From DASUPK01 sp963831605 (GTDB lineage: Bacteria; Actinomycetota; Thermoleophilia; Solirubrobacterales; 70-9), in the NCBI GenBank assembly GCA_963831605.1, contig CAWHQR010000002.1, positions 310,001-374,000 on the forward strand: 64,000 nucleotides of DNA, given 5' to 3'. Each line of letters opens with the position of its first letter. The first letter of the stretch is position 1. The notes under the pieces are model-generated. The model saw only the letters and a program-made list of their open reading frames with translations, did not search any database and had not been told where the DNA came from. The translations under genes were made by a program, and so were the position numbers. Positions 7,724 through 20,652 of this stretch are shown piece by piece.

Positions 7724-8271
7724 AGAGAGCGAACCGCCGCGACGATCGGGGACAGATCTCCCCTCTCGTAGAGGTGCCCGCAGCCGTCCAGTGGATGCGC
7801 GCTCGCTGCGGGCAAGCGCCTCGCGTAGCGATCCAGATGCGCGAACGGGATCTCCTCGTCGTCGCGGCTGTGGAACAGGATGGTCGGCGGCAGCGGTCCG
7901 CCATCGCCCGGCCAGTCCGCGGGGAGCGCCCACTCCTCCTCCCAGTCACTCGTGCCCCAATAGGGGGTGGCGGCGCAGACCAGGCCCGCGACCCTCTCGT
8001 CGAAGCCCATCTGGGCGCAGTACTTGAGTGCCACGGAGCCGCCCAGGGAGTGTCCGAAGACGATCACCTTGCCCTCCAACGCATCGAGCTCGGAGGAGAG
8101 TCGATCGCGCCACGCCTCGTAGTGCGGGTCGTCCTCTGTGCCCGGCATCACCGGGAAGAGAACCTCGAATTCCCCTCCCAGGTCCTCCCGCAGGCGACCG
8201 ACGAGCGGTTCGCTCCCCTCGCCAGGCCCCTGTGGCCCGGAGCTGTGGGCGACCAGCACCGTGCCGGCCAT
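7720..8271 (-). CDS. Alpha/beta hydrolase, RBBP9/YdeN-like
   Basis: A 183-residue minimal alpha/beta hydrolase. The nucleophile elbow GHSLGG lies near residues 73-78, an acid candidate in HSRDDEEIPF, and the histidine in DGCGHLYERGD near the C-terminus, in the right order for a Ser-Asp-His triad. No lid domain or signal peptide is present. The size and the VLVAHSSG opening resemble RBBP9/YdeN serine hydrolases; substrate unknown. It is the second gene of a minus-strand pair with the membrane protein upstream (2-bp gap). Confidence 0.85.
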   Translation of the reverse strand: MAGTVLVAHSSGPQGPGEGSEPLVGRLREDLGGEFEVLFPVMPGTEDDPHYEAWRDRLSSELDALEGKVIVFGHSLGGSVALKYCAQMGFDERVAGLVCAATPYWGTSDWEEEWALPADWPGDGGPLPPTILFHSRDDEEIPFAHLDRYARRLPAASAHPLDGCGHLYERGDLSPIVAAVRSL

Positions 8272-8273
8272 GG

Positions 8274-8816
8274 CTAGCCCAGCCCGGGCTTGGTCGTCAT
8301 CAAGAAGATCGCGGCGATCAGGAGGATCCCCATGATCGATCCGAGGATTCCCTCCGCTCTGCCGAGGCGCTGATAGGTCTGCGGCAGGTCCGAGAGGCTC
8401 AGCTCCTTGTCACCCGCATCGGCGATCGCCTTCTCGATGATCGGCAGCAGCTTCCGATCGGCAGGGATGAAGAAGAAGATGTTGACCACGAAGACGATGA
8501 CCAGGATCGCGATTGTTGCGCTCAGCCAGAAGTTCCCGTAGTCGAAGTTGAACTTGTCCACCTGATAGACGCCGGTGATGGCGACCACGATCGCCGCGGG
8601 GATGGCGAAGAACTGGTTGAGGACAAGCTGCAGGCGGTGCACATACGGCAGGTTGCGGGCGCTCGTCTTCATCGCCACCGGGAACATCACGGATTCGGAG
8701 AAGGTGGAGCCGAAGCCGACGACGACGGCCGTGATGTGGAGAAAGATCGAGAACTCGACGTTGGTTACCGCCAGCGGCACCCGGGCCCCCTTGGTCGAAT
8801 CGGTTCGGGGCAACAT
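8274..8816 (-). CDS. DUF2269-like integral membrane protein
   Basis: 180 residues with four hydrophobic segments: FSIFLHITAVVVGFGSTF, FFAIPAAIVVAITGVYQV, FWLSATIAILVIVFVVNIFFF and a C-terminal ILGSIMGILLIAAIFLMTT. The first segment carries a conserved-looking His, as in predicted membrane proteins of the DUF2269 kind. A start at MLPRTD (8816) leaves about 15 cytoplasmic residues, and an internal GTG is possible. Co-directional with the hydrolase 2 bp downstream. Function unknown. Confidence 0.75.
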   Translation of the reverse strand: MLPRTDSTKGARVPLAVTNVEFSIFLHITAVVVGFGSTFSESVMFPVAMKTSARNLPYVHRLQLVLNQFFAIPAAIVVAITGVYQVDKFNFDYGNFWLSATIAILVIVFVVNIFFFIPADRKLLPIIEKAIADAGDKELSLSDLPQTYQRLGRAEGILGSIMGILLIAAIFLMTTKPGLG

Positions 8817-8914
8817 ATCCGCCTCGGAGCGCCCGGCGTTTGCGCGGCTCGACCGCGGGTAGGCGAACCGCCGAACTTGCGCAAGGACGCGCGGATGATC
8901 AAAGGAGAGGTCGC

Positions 8915-9490
8915 ATGGACGCGATTGTGTGGATTGTCTTGGCCGTAGCCGTCGTCTTGGTCGCCGGCGTCGTGGTGATTGCCGCGCGGCGGCGGCGCTC
9001 GGCTCAGCTTCAGGAGCGGTTCGGGCCCGAATACGACCGGGCCGTCGAACAGAGAGATGACCGTCGCGAGGCGGAGTCGGAGCTGGCCGCCCGGGCGAAG
9101 CGACGTGATTCGCTGGACGTACGGCCCCTGGAGCCCGACGCTCGCGAGCGCTACGCGACCGAGTGGCAGGAGATCCAGAAGCGGTTCGTCGACGAGCCCC
9201 AGGAGGCAGTTCGCGAGGCGGACCAGTCGATCTCGCTGGTGATGGCCGACCGCGGCTATCCGGTCGACGACTTCGAGCAGCGCGCCTCCGATGTCTCGGT
9301 GGACCACCCGCACGTGGTCGAGAACTACCGGGCCGCGCACGGGATCTCCGGGCGCATCGACGGCGACGAGGGAGCGTCCACGGAGGACCTGCGCCAGGCG
9401 ATGGTCCACTACCGCGCCCTGTTCGAGGAGTTGTTGGCCGATGGGAGAGAGACGGACGAAGTCAACGAGAACCGGAGGGTGAGGTCATGA
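8915..9490 (+). CDS. Membrane-anchored protein, first of a tandem paralogous pair
   Basis: 191 residues: an N-terminal membrane anchor (AIVWIVLAVAVVLVAGVVVIA, about residues 3-23) with an RRRR stop-transfer, a charged stalk, then a soluble domain with RYATEWQEIQKRFVDEPQEAV, SVDHPHVVENYR and STEDLRQAMVHYRALFEELL. I chose the ATG at 8915 because AAAGGAG precedes it with good spacing; the 25 in-frame codons upstream have no such signal. The stop overlaps the next gene's start (ATGA). The soluble domain recurs in the downstream protein. It resembles proteins common in actinobacteria but of unknown role. Confidence 0.85.
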   Translation: MDAIVWIVLAVAVVLVAGVVVIAARRRRSAQLQERFGPEYDRAVEQRDDRREAESELAARAKRRDSLDVRPLEPDARERYATEWQEIQKRFVDEPQEAVREADQSISLVMADRGYPVDDFEQRASDVSVDHPHVVENYRAAHGISGRIDGDEGASTEDLRQAMVHYRALFEELLADGRETDEVNENRRVRS

Positions 9491-9927
9491 GCGAGCGCAC
9501 CACCAATCAGAGCGAGACCGCCGACCGCGAGGGCAGGAACGAGAGCGTCACGAGCCAGGATGAAATCGAGACCGATGCGGTCGACGATGGCGTGGATTCC
9601 ACCGACAACGACACCCCGGCGACCGACGGCGGAGCCACCATGACGGAGACCGGCGATCTGGAACCGCTGCTCGCCGACGAGGAGACGGATGACTTCCGCT
9701 CGCGCTGGGAGATGGTGCAGGCGGGTTTCGTCGATGAGCCCAGGGAGGCCGTGCAGCAGGCGGACGTTCTGGTCGGGTCCCTGACGGAGCGCCTTGCCGA
9801 AACCTTCTCCCAGCGCCGGGATGGGCTCGAGCAGCAGTGGGGCCGCGGCGACGAGGTCTCGACCGAGGATCTCCGACAGGCGCTGCGGAGCTATCGGTCC
9901 TTCTTCGACCGCCTGTTGAGGGCGTAG
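9487..9927 (+). CDS. Soluble paralogue of the preceding membrane protein
   Basis: 146 residues. The first 70 are acidic and disordered (rich in D, E, T and S). The C-terminal 75 share the pattern W-x2-(I/V)-Q-x2-FVDEP-(Q/R)-EAV-x2-AD and end with STEDLRQALRSYRSFFDRLL, so this is a paralogue of the upstream protein without its membrane anchor or the central SVDHP part. The overlapping ATGA start implies translational coupling, and the two probably form a membrane-tethered and soluble pair. Function unknown. Confidence 0.85.
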   Translation: MSERTTNQSETADREGRNESVTSQDEIETDAVDDGVDSTDNDTPATDGGATMTETGDLEPLLADEETDDFRSRWEMVQAGFVDEPREAVQQADVLVGSLTERLAETFSQRRDGLEQQWGRGDEVSTEDLRQALRSYRSFFDRLLRA

Positions 9928-10037
9928 CCGGCGCGTTCGCCTCGCTCCAACCGGATCGGCTGACCAGATGGGCGGCTGGTTGCAAGTTCCCCTGCAAATG
10001 ACGGCTTCCGTCCGAGGCCGTCCATACCTTCCCGCCC

Positions 10038-10232
10038 ATGGGAAAGCTCATTGACATAAGGGAGCGGCTGCTCGACGCGGCCGATCTGATGATCGACTTC
10101 GCGACGCTCGGCGAGTACGGAATCGAGGCCGAGCCCGCGCGCGACTGCGAGGCGCGGCCGATCCGGCTCGCCTCGGGCGCTCCGCACCACCTGCACGACC
10201 GCGCCGGCGTGCAGGATCGCGTCGCCGCCTGA
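10038..10232 (+). CDS. Small hypothetical protein upstream of the rRNA operon end
   Basis: 64 residues with a regular N-terminal helix (GKLIDIRERLLDAADLMIDFATLGEYG) and a less ordered tail. No Shine-Dalgarno is seen, but TACCTT at 10025-10030 lies 7 nt before the ATG, as expected of a leaderless message. It converges on the rRNA terminator. The clean N-terminal amphipathic helix argues that it is real; the function is unknown. Confidence 0.5.
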   Translation: MGKLIDIRERLLDAADLMIDFATLGEYGIEAEPARDCEARPIRLASGAPHHLHDRAGVQDRVAA

Positions 10233-10256
10233 CGTCCGACGGCGAGGCGAGGGCAT

Positions 10257-10283
10257 AAAAAGAGCCGCCCCGAGGGGCGGCTC
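10257..10283 (-). terminator. rRNA operon terminator
   Basis: A perfect 10-base inverted repeat (10262-10271 with 10274-10283) followed on the minus strand by TTTTT (10257-10261). It sits about 10 bp past the 5S 3' end and is the strongest intrinsic terminator in the window. Confidence 0.9.
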
Positions 10284-10291
10284 AATGAAAG

Positions 10292-10407
10292 ACCGGCGGC
10301 GACCTACTCTCCCAGGAGGTTGCCCTCCAAGTACCATCGGCGCTGAGAGGCTTAACGGCTCTGTTCGGAATGGGAAGAGGTGTTTCCCTCTCGCTATCTC
10401 GCCACCG
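10292..10407 (-). rRNA. rrf: 5S ribosomal RNA
   Basis: About 116 nt. Read on the minus strand it shows the 5S hallmarks: GGTGGCGAGATAGCGAGAGG at the 5' side, the conserved CCATTCCGAACAG core, and a 3' end pairing with the 5' end (GGTGGCGA with TCGCCGCC). The ends are placed by this pairing and may be off by a few bases. Confidence 0.93.
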
Positions 10408-10434
10408 AAAAGGGTAGAGACGGCCCCCGTGAAG

Positions 10435-13592
<3,158 letters not shown>

Positions 13593-13635
13593 GTCCACGG
13601 AGGCGCCCGGACGGGGGTCTCCCGCCGGCGTCTCT

Positions 13636-15440
<1,805 letters not shown>

Positions 15441-15499
15441 AAAGACCACTCGGCGGGTGCGACGGGTCTCGTCGCCTCCACTGCTCAGGTTCGCTCACG

Positions 15500-15524
15500 A
15501 AAAAGGCCCCTCGCCTGAGGGGCC
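15500..15524 (-). terminator. Terminator-like hairpin inside the rRNA leader
   Basis: A perfect 8-bp stem (15505-15512 with 15517-15524), tetraloop AGGC, followed on the minus strand by TTTTT (15500-15504). It can end tyrS readthrough, but it also lies downstream of the only good-looking rRNA promoter, so it may be an attenuator that rRNA transcription must pass. Confidence 0.7.
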
Positions 15525-15611
15525 CGGTGATTCGCCGGCCGAGATATCGGCCGATTTGGGCTCCTCTTACGAGGCTGCTCCTTTCGTGATCCGAAGCAAG
15601 AGCGACCGGGG

Positions 15612-15641
15612 AGTATAGCCCGCTGGCGATGAGTAAAACAA
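15612..15641 (-). promoter_or_regulatory. Predicted rRNA operon promoter
   Basis: On the minus strand, TTGTTT (15636-15641), an 18-bp spacer, and TATACT (15612-15617). It lies in the short gap after the tyrS stop. TATACT is a strong -10. No comparable -10 was seen between here and the 16S gene. Confidence 0.6.
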
Positions 15642-15659
15642 GACCCGCCGAGATTCTTT

Positions 15660-16826
15660 TCAGGCAGCAGTCAGCCGGACGAAGCGACGCTTCCCCACCT
15701 GGAGGACGCGGCCACCCAGCTCGCCGGCGGGCAGGTCGAGCCGGTCCGGCGAGACGCCCTCGCCGTCCAGCTTGACGCCTCCCTGGGCGATCAGACGCCG
15801 CGCCTCGCTGCTCGAGAGGCCGAAGACGCCCGCGATCAGCGCCGGGAGATGCACATCCCCCCCGTTCACCCCCTCTGCGTCAGCGAGCGAGAGCTCCGGG
15901 ATGTCGTCCGGGATCCCGTGGTCGCGGTGGACCGTGTCGAAGCGGGCCTCCGCCGCCTCGGCGGCTGCCGCGTCGTGGAAGCGCTCGACGATTCGCCCTG
16001 CGAGCGCCCGCTTGGCCACGACGGGTTCCTCGTCCGGGGGCTGTTCGCCCAGCAGCAGTTCGTAGTAGGTGCCCATCACGTCGTCCGGGATGCGCATCAG
16101 CTTGCCGAACATCTCGTCGGGGGCCTCGGTCACGCCGACGTAGTTGCCGAGGGACTTGCTCATCCGCCTGACTCCGTCGATCCCGGGAAGGATCGGCATC
16201 GTCATCACCGACTGCTCGGGCACGTCGTAGGCGCGCTGTATGTCGCGCGCAAAAAGCAGGTTGAACTTCTGATCCGTTCCGCCGAGCTCGAGGTCCGCGC
16301 GAATTGCGACCGAGTCGTAGCCCTGCAGGATCGGATAGAGCAGCTCCAGCGAGGAAATCGGCTGATCGGCCCGCATGCGCTTGGTGAAGTCCTCGCGCTC
16401 CAGCAGGCGAGCGACCGTCACCTTGGCCATCAGCTGGAAGAGCTGATCGAGCGGCATGTCCAGCCACTCGCTGTTGAATCGGACCTCTGTCGCCTCGCGG
16501 TCGAGCACCTTGAACGCCTGGTCCTGGAAGGTCTTCGCGTTCGCGTCGATCTCCTCCGGAGTCAGGATGGGGCGCTGGGTGTCCCGGCCGCTCGGGTCGC
16601 CCACCCTGGCGGTGTAGTCCCCGATGATGAGGACGACCCGGTGGCCCTGCTCCTGGAACTGCGCGAGCTTGGTGAGGACCACAACGTGTCCGAGGTGGAT
16701 GTCGGGGGCGGTCGGATCGATGCCCAGCTTGACCCTGAGGGGCTCGCCCCTGGCCAGCTGCTTCTCCAGCTGGCCCTCCGGCAGGGTCTCCTCGGCTCCG
16801 CGTTTGAGGATGTCGACGTCAGCCAT
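15660..16826 (-). CDS. tyrS: Tyrosyl-tRNA synthetase
   Basis: 388 residues, a class I synthetase that charges tRNA-Tyr. The HIGH-type motif is HLGH within GIDPTAPDIHLGHVVVLTK (about residues 36-54). The KMSKS-type loop is RRMSKSLGN near residue 217. The binding-pocket segments LIIGDYTARVGDPSGR and LLYPILQGYDS are present. The C-terminal 60 residues form an S4-like RNA-binding domain (SSEARRLIAQGGVKLDG). The sequence style is that of the second TyrRS class (TyrZ-like). It is the last gene before the rRNA promoter. Two tiny reading frames precede it, the nearer one overlapping its start. Confidence 0.95.
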   Translation of the reverse strand: MADVDILKRGAEETLPEGQLEKQLARGEPLRVKLGIDPTAPDIHLGHVVVLTKLAQFQEQGHRVVLIIGDYTARVGDPSGRDTQRPILTPEEIDANAKTFQDQAFKVLDREATEVRFNSEWLDMPLDQLFQLMAKVTVARLLEREDFTKRMRADQPISSLELLYPILQGYDSVAIRADLELGGTDQKFNLLFARDIQRAYDVPEQSVMTMPILPGIDGVRRMSKSLGNYVGVTEAPDEMFGKLMRIPDDVMGTYYELLLGEQPPDEEPVVAKRALAGRIVERFHDAAAAEAAEARFDTVHRDHGIPDDIPELSLADAEGVNGGDVHLPALIAGVFGLSSSEARRLIAQGGVKLDGEGVSPDRLDLPAGELGGRVLQVGKRRFVRLTAA

Positions 16827-16896
16827 GCGTGAGCACGGGCATGTTCCCGGCGGGGGCGGTCGCGAAAACGCGCTTCTGGAGCCGGAATTCCGTCAT
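16819..16896 (-). CDS. Possible 25-codon upstream ORF overlapping the tyrS start
   Basis: ATG at 16896 opens a 25-residue frame (MTEFRLQKRVFATAPAG then NMPVLTHG) whose TGA overlaps the tyrS ATG by 8 bp. It has no Tyr codon, so it is not a classic attenuator peptide. Translation would bring a ribosome to the tyrS start. The coding status rests only on position. Confidence 0.25.
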   Translation of the reverse strand: MTEFRLQKRVFATAPAGNMPVLTHG

Positions 16897-16906
16897 GGGG
16901 CCAATG

Positions 16907-16948
16907 CTAGACTGCCCCCTTCGCCTGGCCGGGCGCGGGATGGTCCAT
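16907..16948 (-). CDS. Possible 13-codon leader ORF with a strong RBS
   Basis: AAAGGAG followed by CGCGC and ATG (16948) opens MDHPAPGQAKGAV, ending in TAG at 16907, ten bases before the next small ORF. The ribosome-binding site is among the best in the region, but the ORF is very short and may be accidental. Confidence 0.2.
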   Translation of the reverse strand: MDHPAPGQAKGAV

Positions 16949-17022
16949 GCGCGCTCCTTTGTCGACTGACAGGCGTTGTTAGATCTGACATGGGCCGAGC
17001 ACCAGCCGTCGCCCTCCGCGAC

Positions 17023-19986
17023 ATGACAGACGAATTCGATTTCGATTTCGATGTGGACCGGGGCCGATCGGCATCGCGAACTGAGGATCGCGAGCCTGAT
17101 CAGGAAGCCCCAGGGAACGGCAATGGCCGTGAACTGCCCGACCTCGATTACAGCGAGGCCGAAGATGGCGCGGGTAACGGGAACGGACGAGCGCGCCGAG
17201 GCCGTCGCAACGGGAACGGCAAGGGGAATGGCCGGGACGCCTCTCCCCCACCGCGATTGACCGAGCCCGCCGATGACGACTGGCTCAGCATGGGCGATGA
17301 CGACTACACGCCCGGCGCGCGCTCCCCGCTGCGAGAGCGCGATGACGGCCCGGCCGGGCCACCGACGCCGGGTGAGGCCCGCAACTTCGCGAAGGAAGCC
17401 CGCCGGCGCGCCTCGCGCCGCCCCAGTCCCATCCTCGATCTGGACGAGGAGAGGGAGCGCCTCGAGCAGCGGGACGAGGACGCGGAGGACGTGGACTTCG
17501 AGTCGGTCCTCGAGCAACAGCCGCAGAAGAGCGGCGTCGCTCGCAGGGGCTCGGCGATCAGGAACGCTGTGGCCGGTGGCGTCCAGAGCCTCCGCCGGGT
17601 CGGCGGCGAGCGGATTGCGGATGGCCGTGACCGCGTTCACGCGCTCCGCGATCGTGTTCCCTCCAGCCTGCCGCAGGCCAGTCCCGGTACCGCCGGAGGC
17701 GACGGCAAGCCTCCGCCCCCACGTCTTCCCCGCCGGATCAGCGCGCGGCGTCCCCGCAAGCCGAAGCCCGGTCGGATCAAGAAGCTTCGCCTGCTGATCA
17801 TCCTGGCGGGCCTCGGCCTGCTCGCGATCGTCTCGACCTTCTTCGGGATGATGATGGCGATCTCGCAGGACCTGCCTCAGCTGGAGAACAAGAAGGAGTT
17901 CGCCGAGGCCAGGAACTCGGTCGTCCTCGACGACCAGGGCAACAAGATCGGGACTCTGCTGAACAACAACCAGCGCATTCTGAGCACCTCCGATCAGATC
18001 TCGCCCTATATGAAGCAGGCAGCCGTAGCGATCGAGGACAAGCGCTTCTACGAGCACAACGGCGTCGACATCCAGGGAATGTTCCGCGCCGGCGTCGCCG
18101 ACCTCCTGCCCGGCGGATCGACCCAGGGCGCCTCGACGATCACCGAGCAGTTCGTGAAGAACGCGTTGGAGGCGCAGGGCTCGAGAACCGTCTTCGAGAA
18201 GTTCCGCGAGGCCGCGCTGGCATACCACCTCGAGCACCAGTGGACCAAGGACAAGATCCTCACCGAGTACCTCAACACCATCTACTTCGGCGAGGGGGCC
18301 TACGGGATCGAGGCGGCCGCGCGCACCTACTTCGGGAAGCAGCACCCCGGTTGCGGCACGAGCGGAAACGATCCCTGCGCAAAGGTCCTGACGCCCCCGG
18401 AGGCGGCGATGCTCGCCGGGATCATCGCCTCTCCGTCGGCCTTCTCGCCGCGGATCAACCCGCAGGCAGCGATGGATCGCCGCAACCTCGTCCTGAAGAA
18501 CATGCTGGATCAGGGCGATATCTCGGAGACTGAGTACAACCAGGGCATCGCCACCCAGATCCCGGTGGCCTCCGACATCGAACGCCCGACCGATGACTCG
18601 CTGTCTCCCTACTTCACCTCCTGGCTGCGCCAGCAGGTGGTCGACCTCTACGGCCCGGGCCGCGCGTTCGGCGGGGGCCTCCAGGTCCACAGCTCGATCG
18701 ACCTCGCGATGCAGAACAGCGCTCAGGACATCGCCGAGAGCACTCTCTCGGGGATCGCTCCCACCGCCTCGGTCGTGGTCATCGACAACGCGACCGGCGA
18801 GGTCAGGGCGATGGTCGGCGGCAACGACTTCAAGACCCATCCGTTCAACCTGGCGACCAACGGACACCGCCAGCCGGGTTCCTCGTTCAAGCCGTTCACG
18901 CTTGCCACGGCGCTGGGCCAGGGGATCTCACCGAGCACCACCTACACGTCGAACGAGAAGATCTTCAAGGTTCCCCACTCGAGGAACGAGTACTTCGACG
19001 TCCACAACTACGGCGATGAGTACTACGGCAGCTCATCCCTGGAGAACTGCACGATTCACTCGGACAACTCCTGCTACGCGGAGCTTGCCCTGGGCGACAC
19101 CGCCCGATGTGTCCAGGGGTGTGGCGGCAGCCCCGCCGTCAAGGGTGGGACCAAGGCGATCGCGCGGACGGCGCACAGGATGGGCATCGGTACGAAGTTC
19201 TCGACCAACCCGTCGATGGTCCTCGGCGCGATCGACCCGGGCGTCACTCCGCTGGAGATGGCCTACGCCTACACGACGATCTCCCACGATGGTCAGCGCG
19301 TCGGCGGCAATCTGGACGCGACTGCCGGCCCCAACAACACGCCATATGACCTCGCCCCCGTCGCGATCGACAAGATCACCGACCCGAACGGAAAGACGAT
19401 GGCCGAGAATAAGACCAAGACCGATCGGATCCTCTCGCCCAGCGTCGCCTCGACGATGAAGAGCATCCTCCACCTCAACATCCTCGAGGGGACGGGCAAG
19501 CTCGCCCAGTTCGGCGATAACGCCGAATGGGGCAAGACCGGCACAACCGAGAACAACGGTGATGCCTGGTTCTGCGGCGGCGACGAGCACTTCACGACCT
19601 GCGTCTGGGTGGGCCATGCCGACACCAACACCCCGATGACGACCGAATACGGCGGCGCTCCCGTCGACGGTGGCACCTTCCCGGCCCTGATCTGGGGGCG
19701 GATCATGTCGTCGATCGAGAACATCTACTCGCAGCACAAGGCCGCGGCCAACAACAAGGGCAGCTCGAGCTCGAGCTCAAGTTCGAGCTCCAGCTCCAGC
19801 ACGTACACGCCCTCCTACTCCTCCTCGTCCTCGAGCAGCTCGTCGAGCTCCTCCGGCGGTGGGGGCGGCGGCGGTGGAGGCGGCGGTGGCAACACCAGCG
19901 CTCCCGCGCCGGCGGCGGGCGGTGGCGGCGGTGGCGGCGGTGCGACCGGCGGCACCAGCGGCGGCACCGGCGGCACCGGGCTTTAG
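17023..19986 (+). CDS. Class A penicillin-binding protein (bifunctional peptidoglycan synthase)
   Basis: 987 residues. A long disordered cytoplasmic N-terminus (about 1-250; acidic FDFDFDVD start, Asn-Gly repeats such as GNGNGR, Arg-rich stretches) precedes one membrane helix (about 254-280). The GT51 glycosyltransferase domain follows, with EDKRFYEHNGVD near residue 336. The transpeptidase domain has SSFK (active serine 620), the SDN motif near 677 and KTGTT at 838. The end is a Ser-rich and then Gly-rich tail. It polymerises and cross-links peptidoglycan at the outer face of the membrane. The start is taken as the ATG at 17023; the in-frame ATG at 16990 is an alternative, and neither has a clear Shine-Dalgarno. 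Confidence 0.93.
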   Translation: MTDEFDFDFDVDRGRSASRTEDREPDQEAPGNGNGRELPDLDYSEAEDGAGNGNGRARRGRRNGNGKGNGRDASPPPRLTEPADDDWLSMGDDDYTPGARSPLRERDDGPAGPPTPGEARNFAKEARRRASRRPSPILDLDEERERLEQRDEDAEDVDFESVLEQQPQKSGVARRGSAIRNAVAGGVQSLRRVGGERIADGRDRVHALRDRVPSSLPQASPGTAGGDGKPPPPRLPRRISARRPRKPKPGRIKKLRLLIILAGLGLLAIVSTFFGMMMAISQDLPQLENKKEFAEARNSVVLDDQGNKIGTLLNNNQRILSTSDQISPYMKQAAVAIEDKRFYEHNGVDIQGMFRAGVADLLPGGSTQGASTITEQFVKNALEAQGSRTVFEKFREAALAYHLEHQWTKDKILTEYLNTIYFGEGAYGIEAAARTYFGKQHPGCGTSGNDPCAKVLTPPEAAMLAGIIASPSAFSPRINPQAAMDRRNLVLKNMLDQGDISETEYNQGIATQIPVASDIERPTDDSLSPYFTSWLRQQVVDLYGPGRAFGGGLQVHSSIDLAMQNSAQDIAESTLSGIAPTASVVVIDNATGEVRAMVGGNDFKTHPFNLATNGHRQPGSSFKPFTLATALGQGISPSTTYTSNEKIFKVPHSRNEYFDVHNYGDEYYGSSSLENCTIHSDNSCYAELALGDTARCVQGCGGSPAVKGGTKAIARTAHRMGIGTKFSTNPSMVLGAIDPGVTPLEMAYAYTTISHDGQRVGGNLDATAGPNNTPYDLAPVAIDKITDPNGKTMAENKTKTDRILSPSVASTMKSILHLNILEGTGKLAQFGDNAEWGKTGTTENNGDAWFCGGDEHFTTCVWVGHADTNTPMTTEYGGAPVDGGTFPALIWGRIMSSIENIYSQHKAAANNKGSSSSSSSSSSSSSTYTPSYSSSSSSSSSSSSGGGGGGGGGGGGNTSAPAPAAGGGGGGGGATGGTSGGTGGTGL
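19762..19983 (+). repeat. Low-complexity Ser/Gly-coding tract
   Basis: Simple repeats of AGC/TCG/TCC codons (13 serines, TYTPSY, then about 14 serines), then GGC/GGT runs (12 and 8 glycines) at the 3' end of the penicillin-binding-protein gene. Such tracts are prone to length change. Confidence 0.9.
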
Positions 19987-20052
19987 GTTCGCGGCAGACG
20001 GCTTCGCCATATAGCCGCGATCACAAGCGCCCGCCCCGCATCAGGCGCGGCG

Positions 20053-20652
20053 CTATCGCGCCGCTTGAAGTGGTGCGGGCTGGTGATCGCTTGGCCAGGG
20101 CTTGCTCACGAAGCGGCTCCCCCTGACCGAGTAGCGCCAGGGCAGCTCCGCGGCCTTCGTGATCCCGATCCGTGGAGAGGGCGTGATCTCAGCCTCCGCG
20201 ATCGCCCGATCGGGCTGGGTGAGCTCGAATGGCGGCGCGAAGAGGTCCGCGCCGTTCAAGGCGAGCCCCACGCCGAGCGCCTCGGAGAGCTTGCCGGGCC
20301 CGGAGCAGAGCTGCTCGAGCTGATCCCGCCCGCGGCGTTCGCGCATCACCTCGAGACCATCGGTCGGCTCCAGGGCGCGGATGAGGACGGCCGAGGCCGT
20401 TCCCTCGGGTTCGGTGACGAAGTTGAGCAGGTTGTGGATGCCGTAGGAGAGGTACACGTAGGCGTGTCCAGGCGGCCCGAAGAGCACCTCGTTGCGGGCC
20501 GTGCGCCCGATGTAGGCGTGACAGGCGGGGTCGGTCTCCTCATAGGCCTCCGTCTCCACGATCACGCCGGCGGTCTCCCCCACCCGAAGCTCACAGCCGA
20601 TCAGCTCGCGCGCGACCTCGTGCACCGTGCGGTCGAAGAAGCCGCGGTTCAC
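20053..20652 (-). CDS. mpg: DNA-3-methyladenine glycosylase (AAG/MPG family)
   Basis: A 199-residue base-excision repair enzyme that removes alkylated purines such as 3-methyladenine. Its motifs are GVIVETEAYEETDPACHAY (about 29-47, with the catalytic glutamate), NEVLFGPPGHAYVYLSYGIH (54-73) and the SGPGKLSEALGV segment, all standard for the monofunctional AAG fold. It is the last gene of the long minus-strand run and overlaps argH by 4 bp, so it is probably co-transcribed with amino-acid genes, an unusual context for a repair enzyme. Confidence 0.93.
   Translation of the reverse strand: MNRGFFDRTVHEVARELIGCELRVGETAGVIVETEAYEETDPACHAYIGRTARNEVLFGPPGHAYVYLSYGIHNLLNFVTEPEGTASAVLIRALEPTDGLEVMRERRGRDQLEQLCSGPGKLSEALGVGLALNGADLFAPPFELTQPDRAIAEAEITPSPRIGITKAAELPWRYSVRGSRFVSKPWPSDHQPAPLQAAR

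Noticed and set aside
15520..15610. GGAGCAGCC after GAAA in the rRNA leader, resembling the SRP RNA domain IV
   Set aside because: The flanking asymmetric and symmetric loops of SRP RNA do not form, and the match is short.
17100..17240. Asn-Gly-coding repeats as a CRISPR-like or mobile repeat
   Set aside because: The units are irregular, in frame and inside the penicillin-binding-protein gene; there are no spacers.
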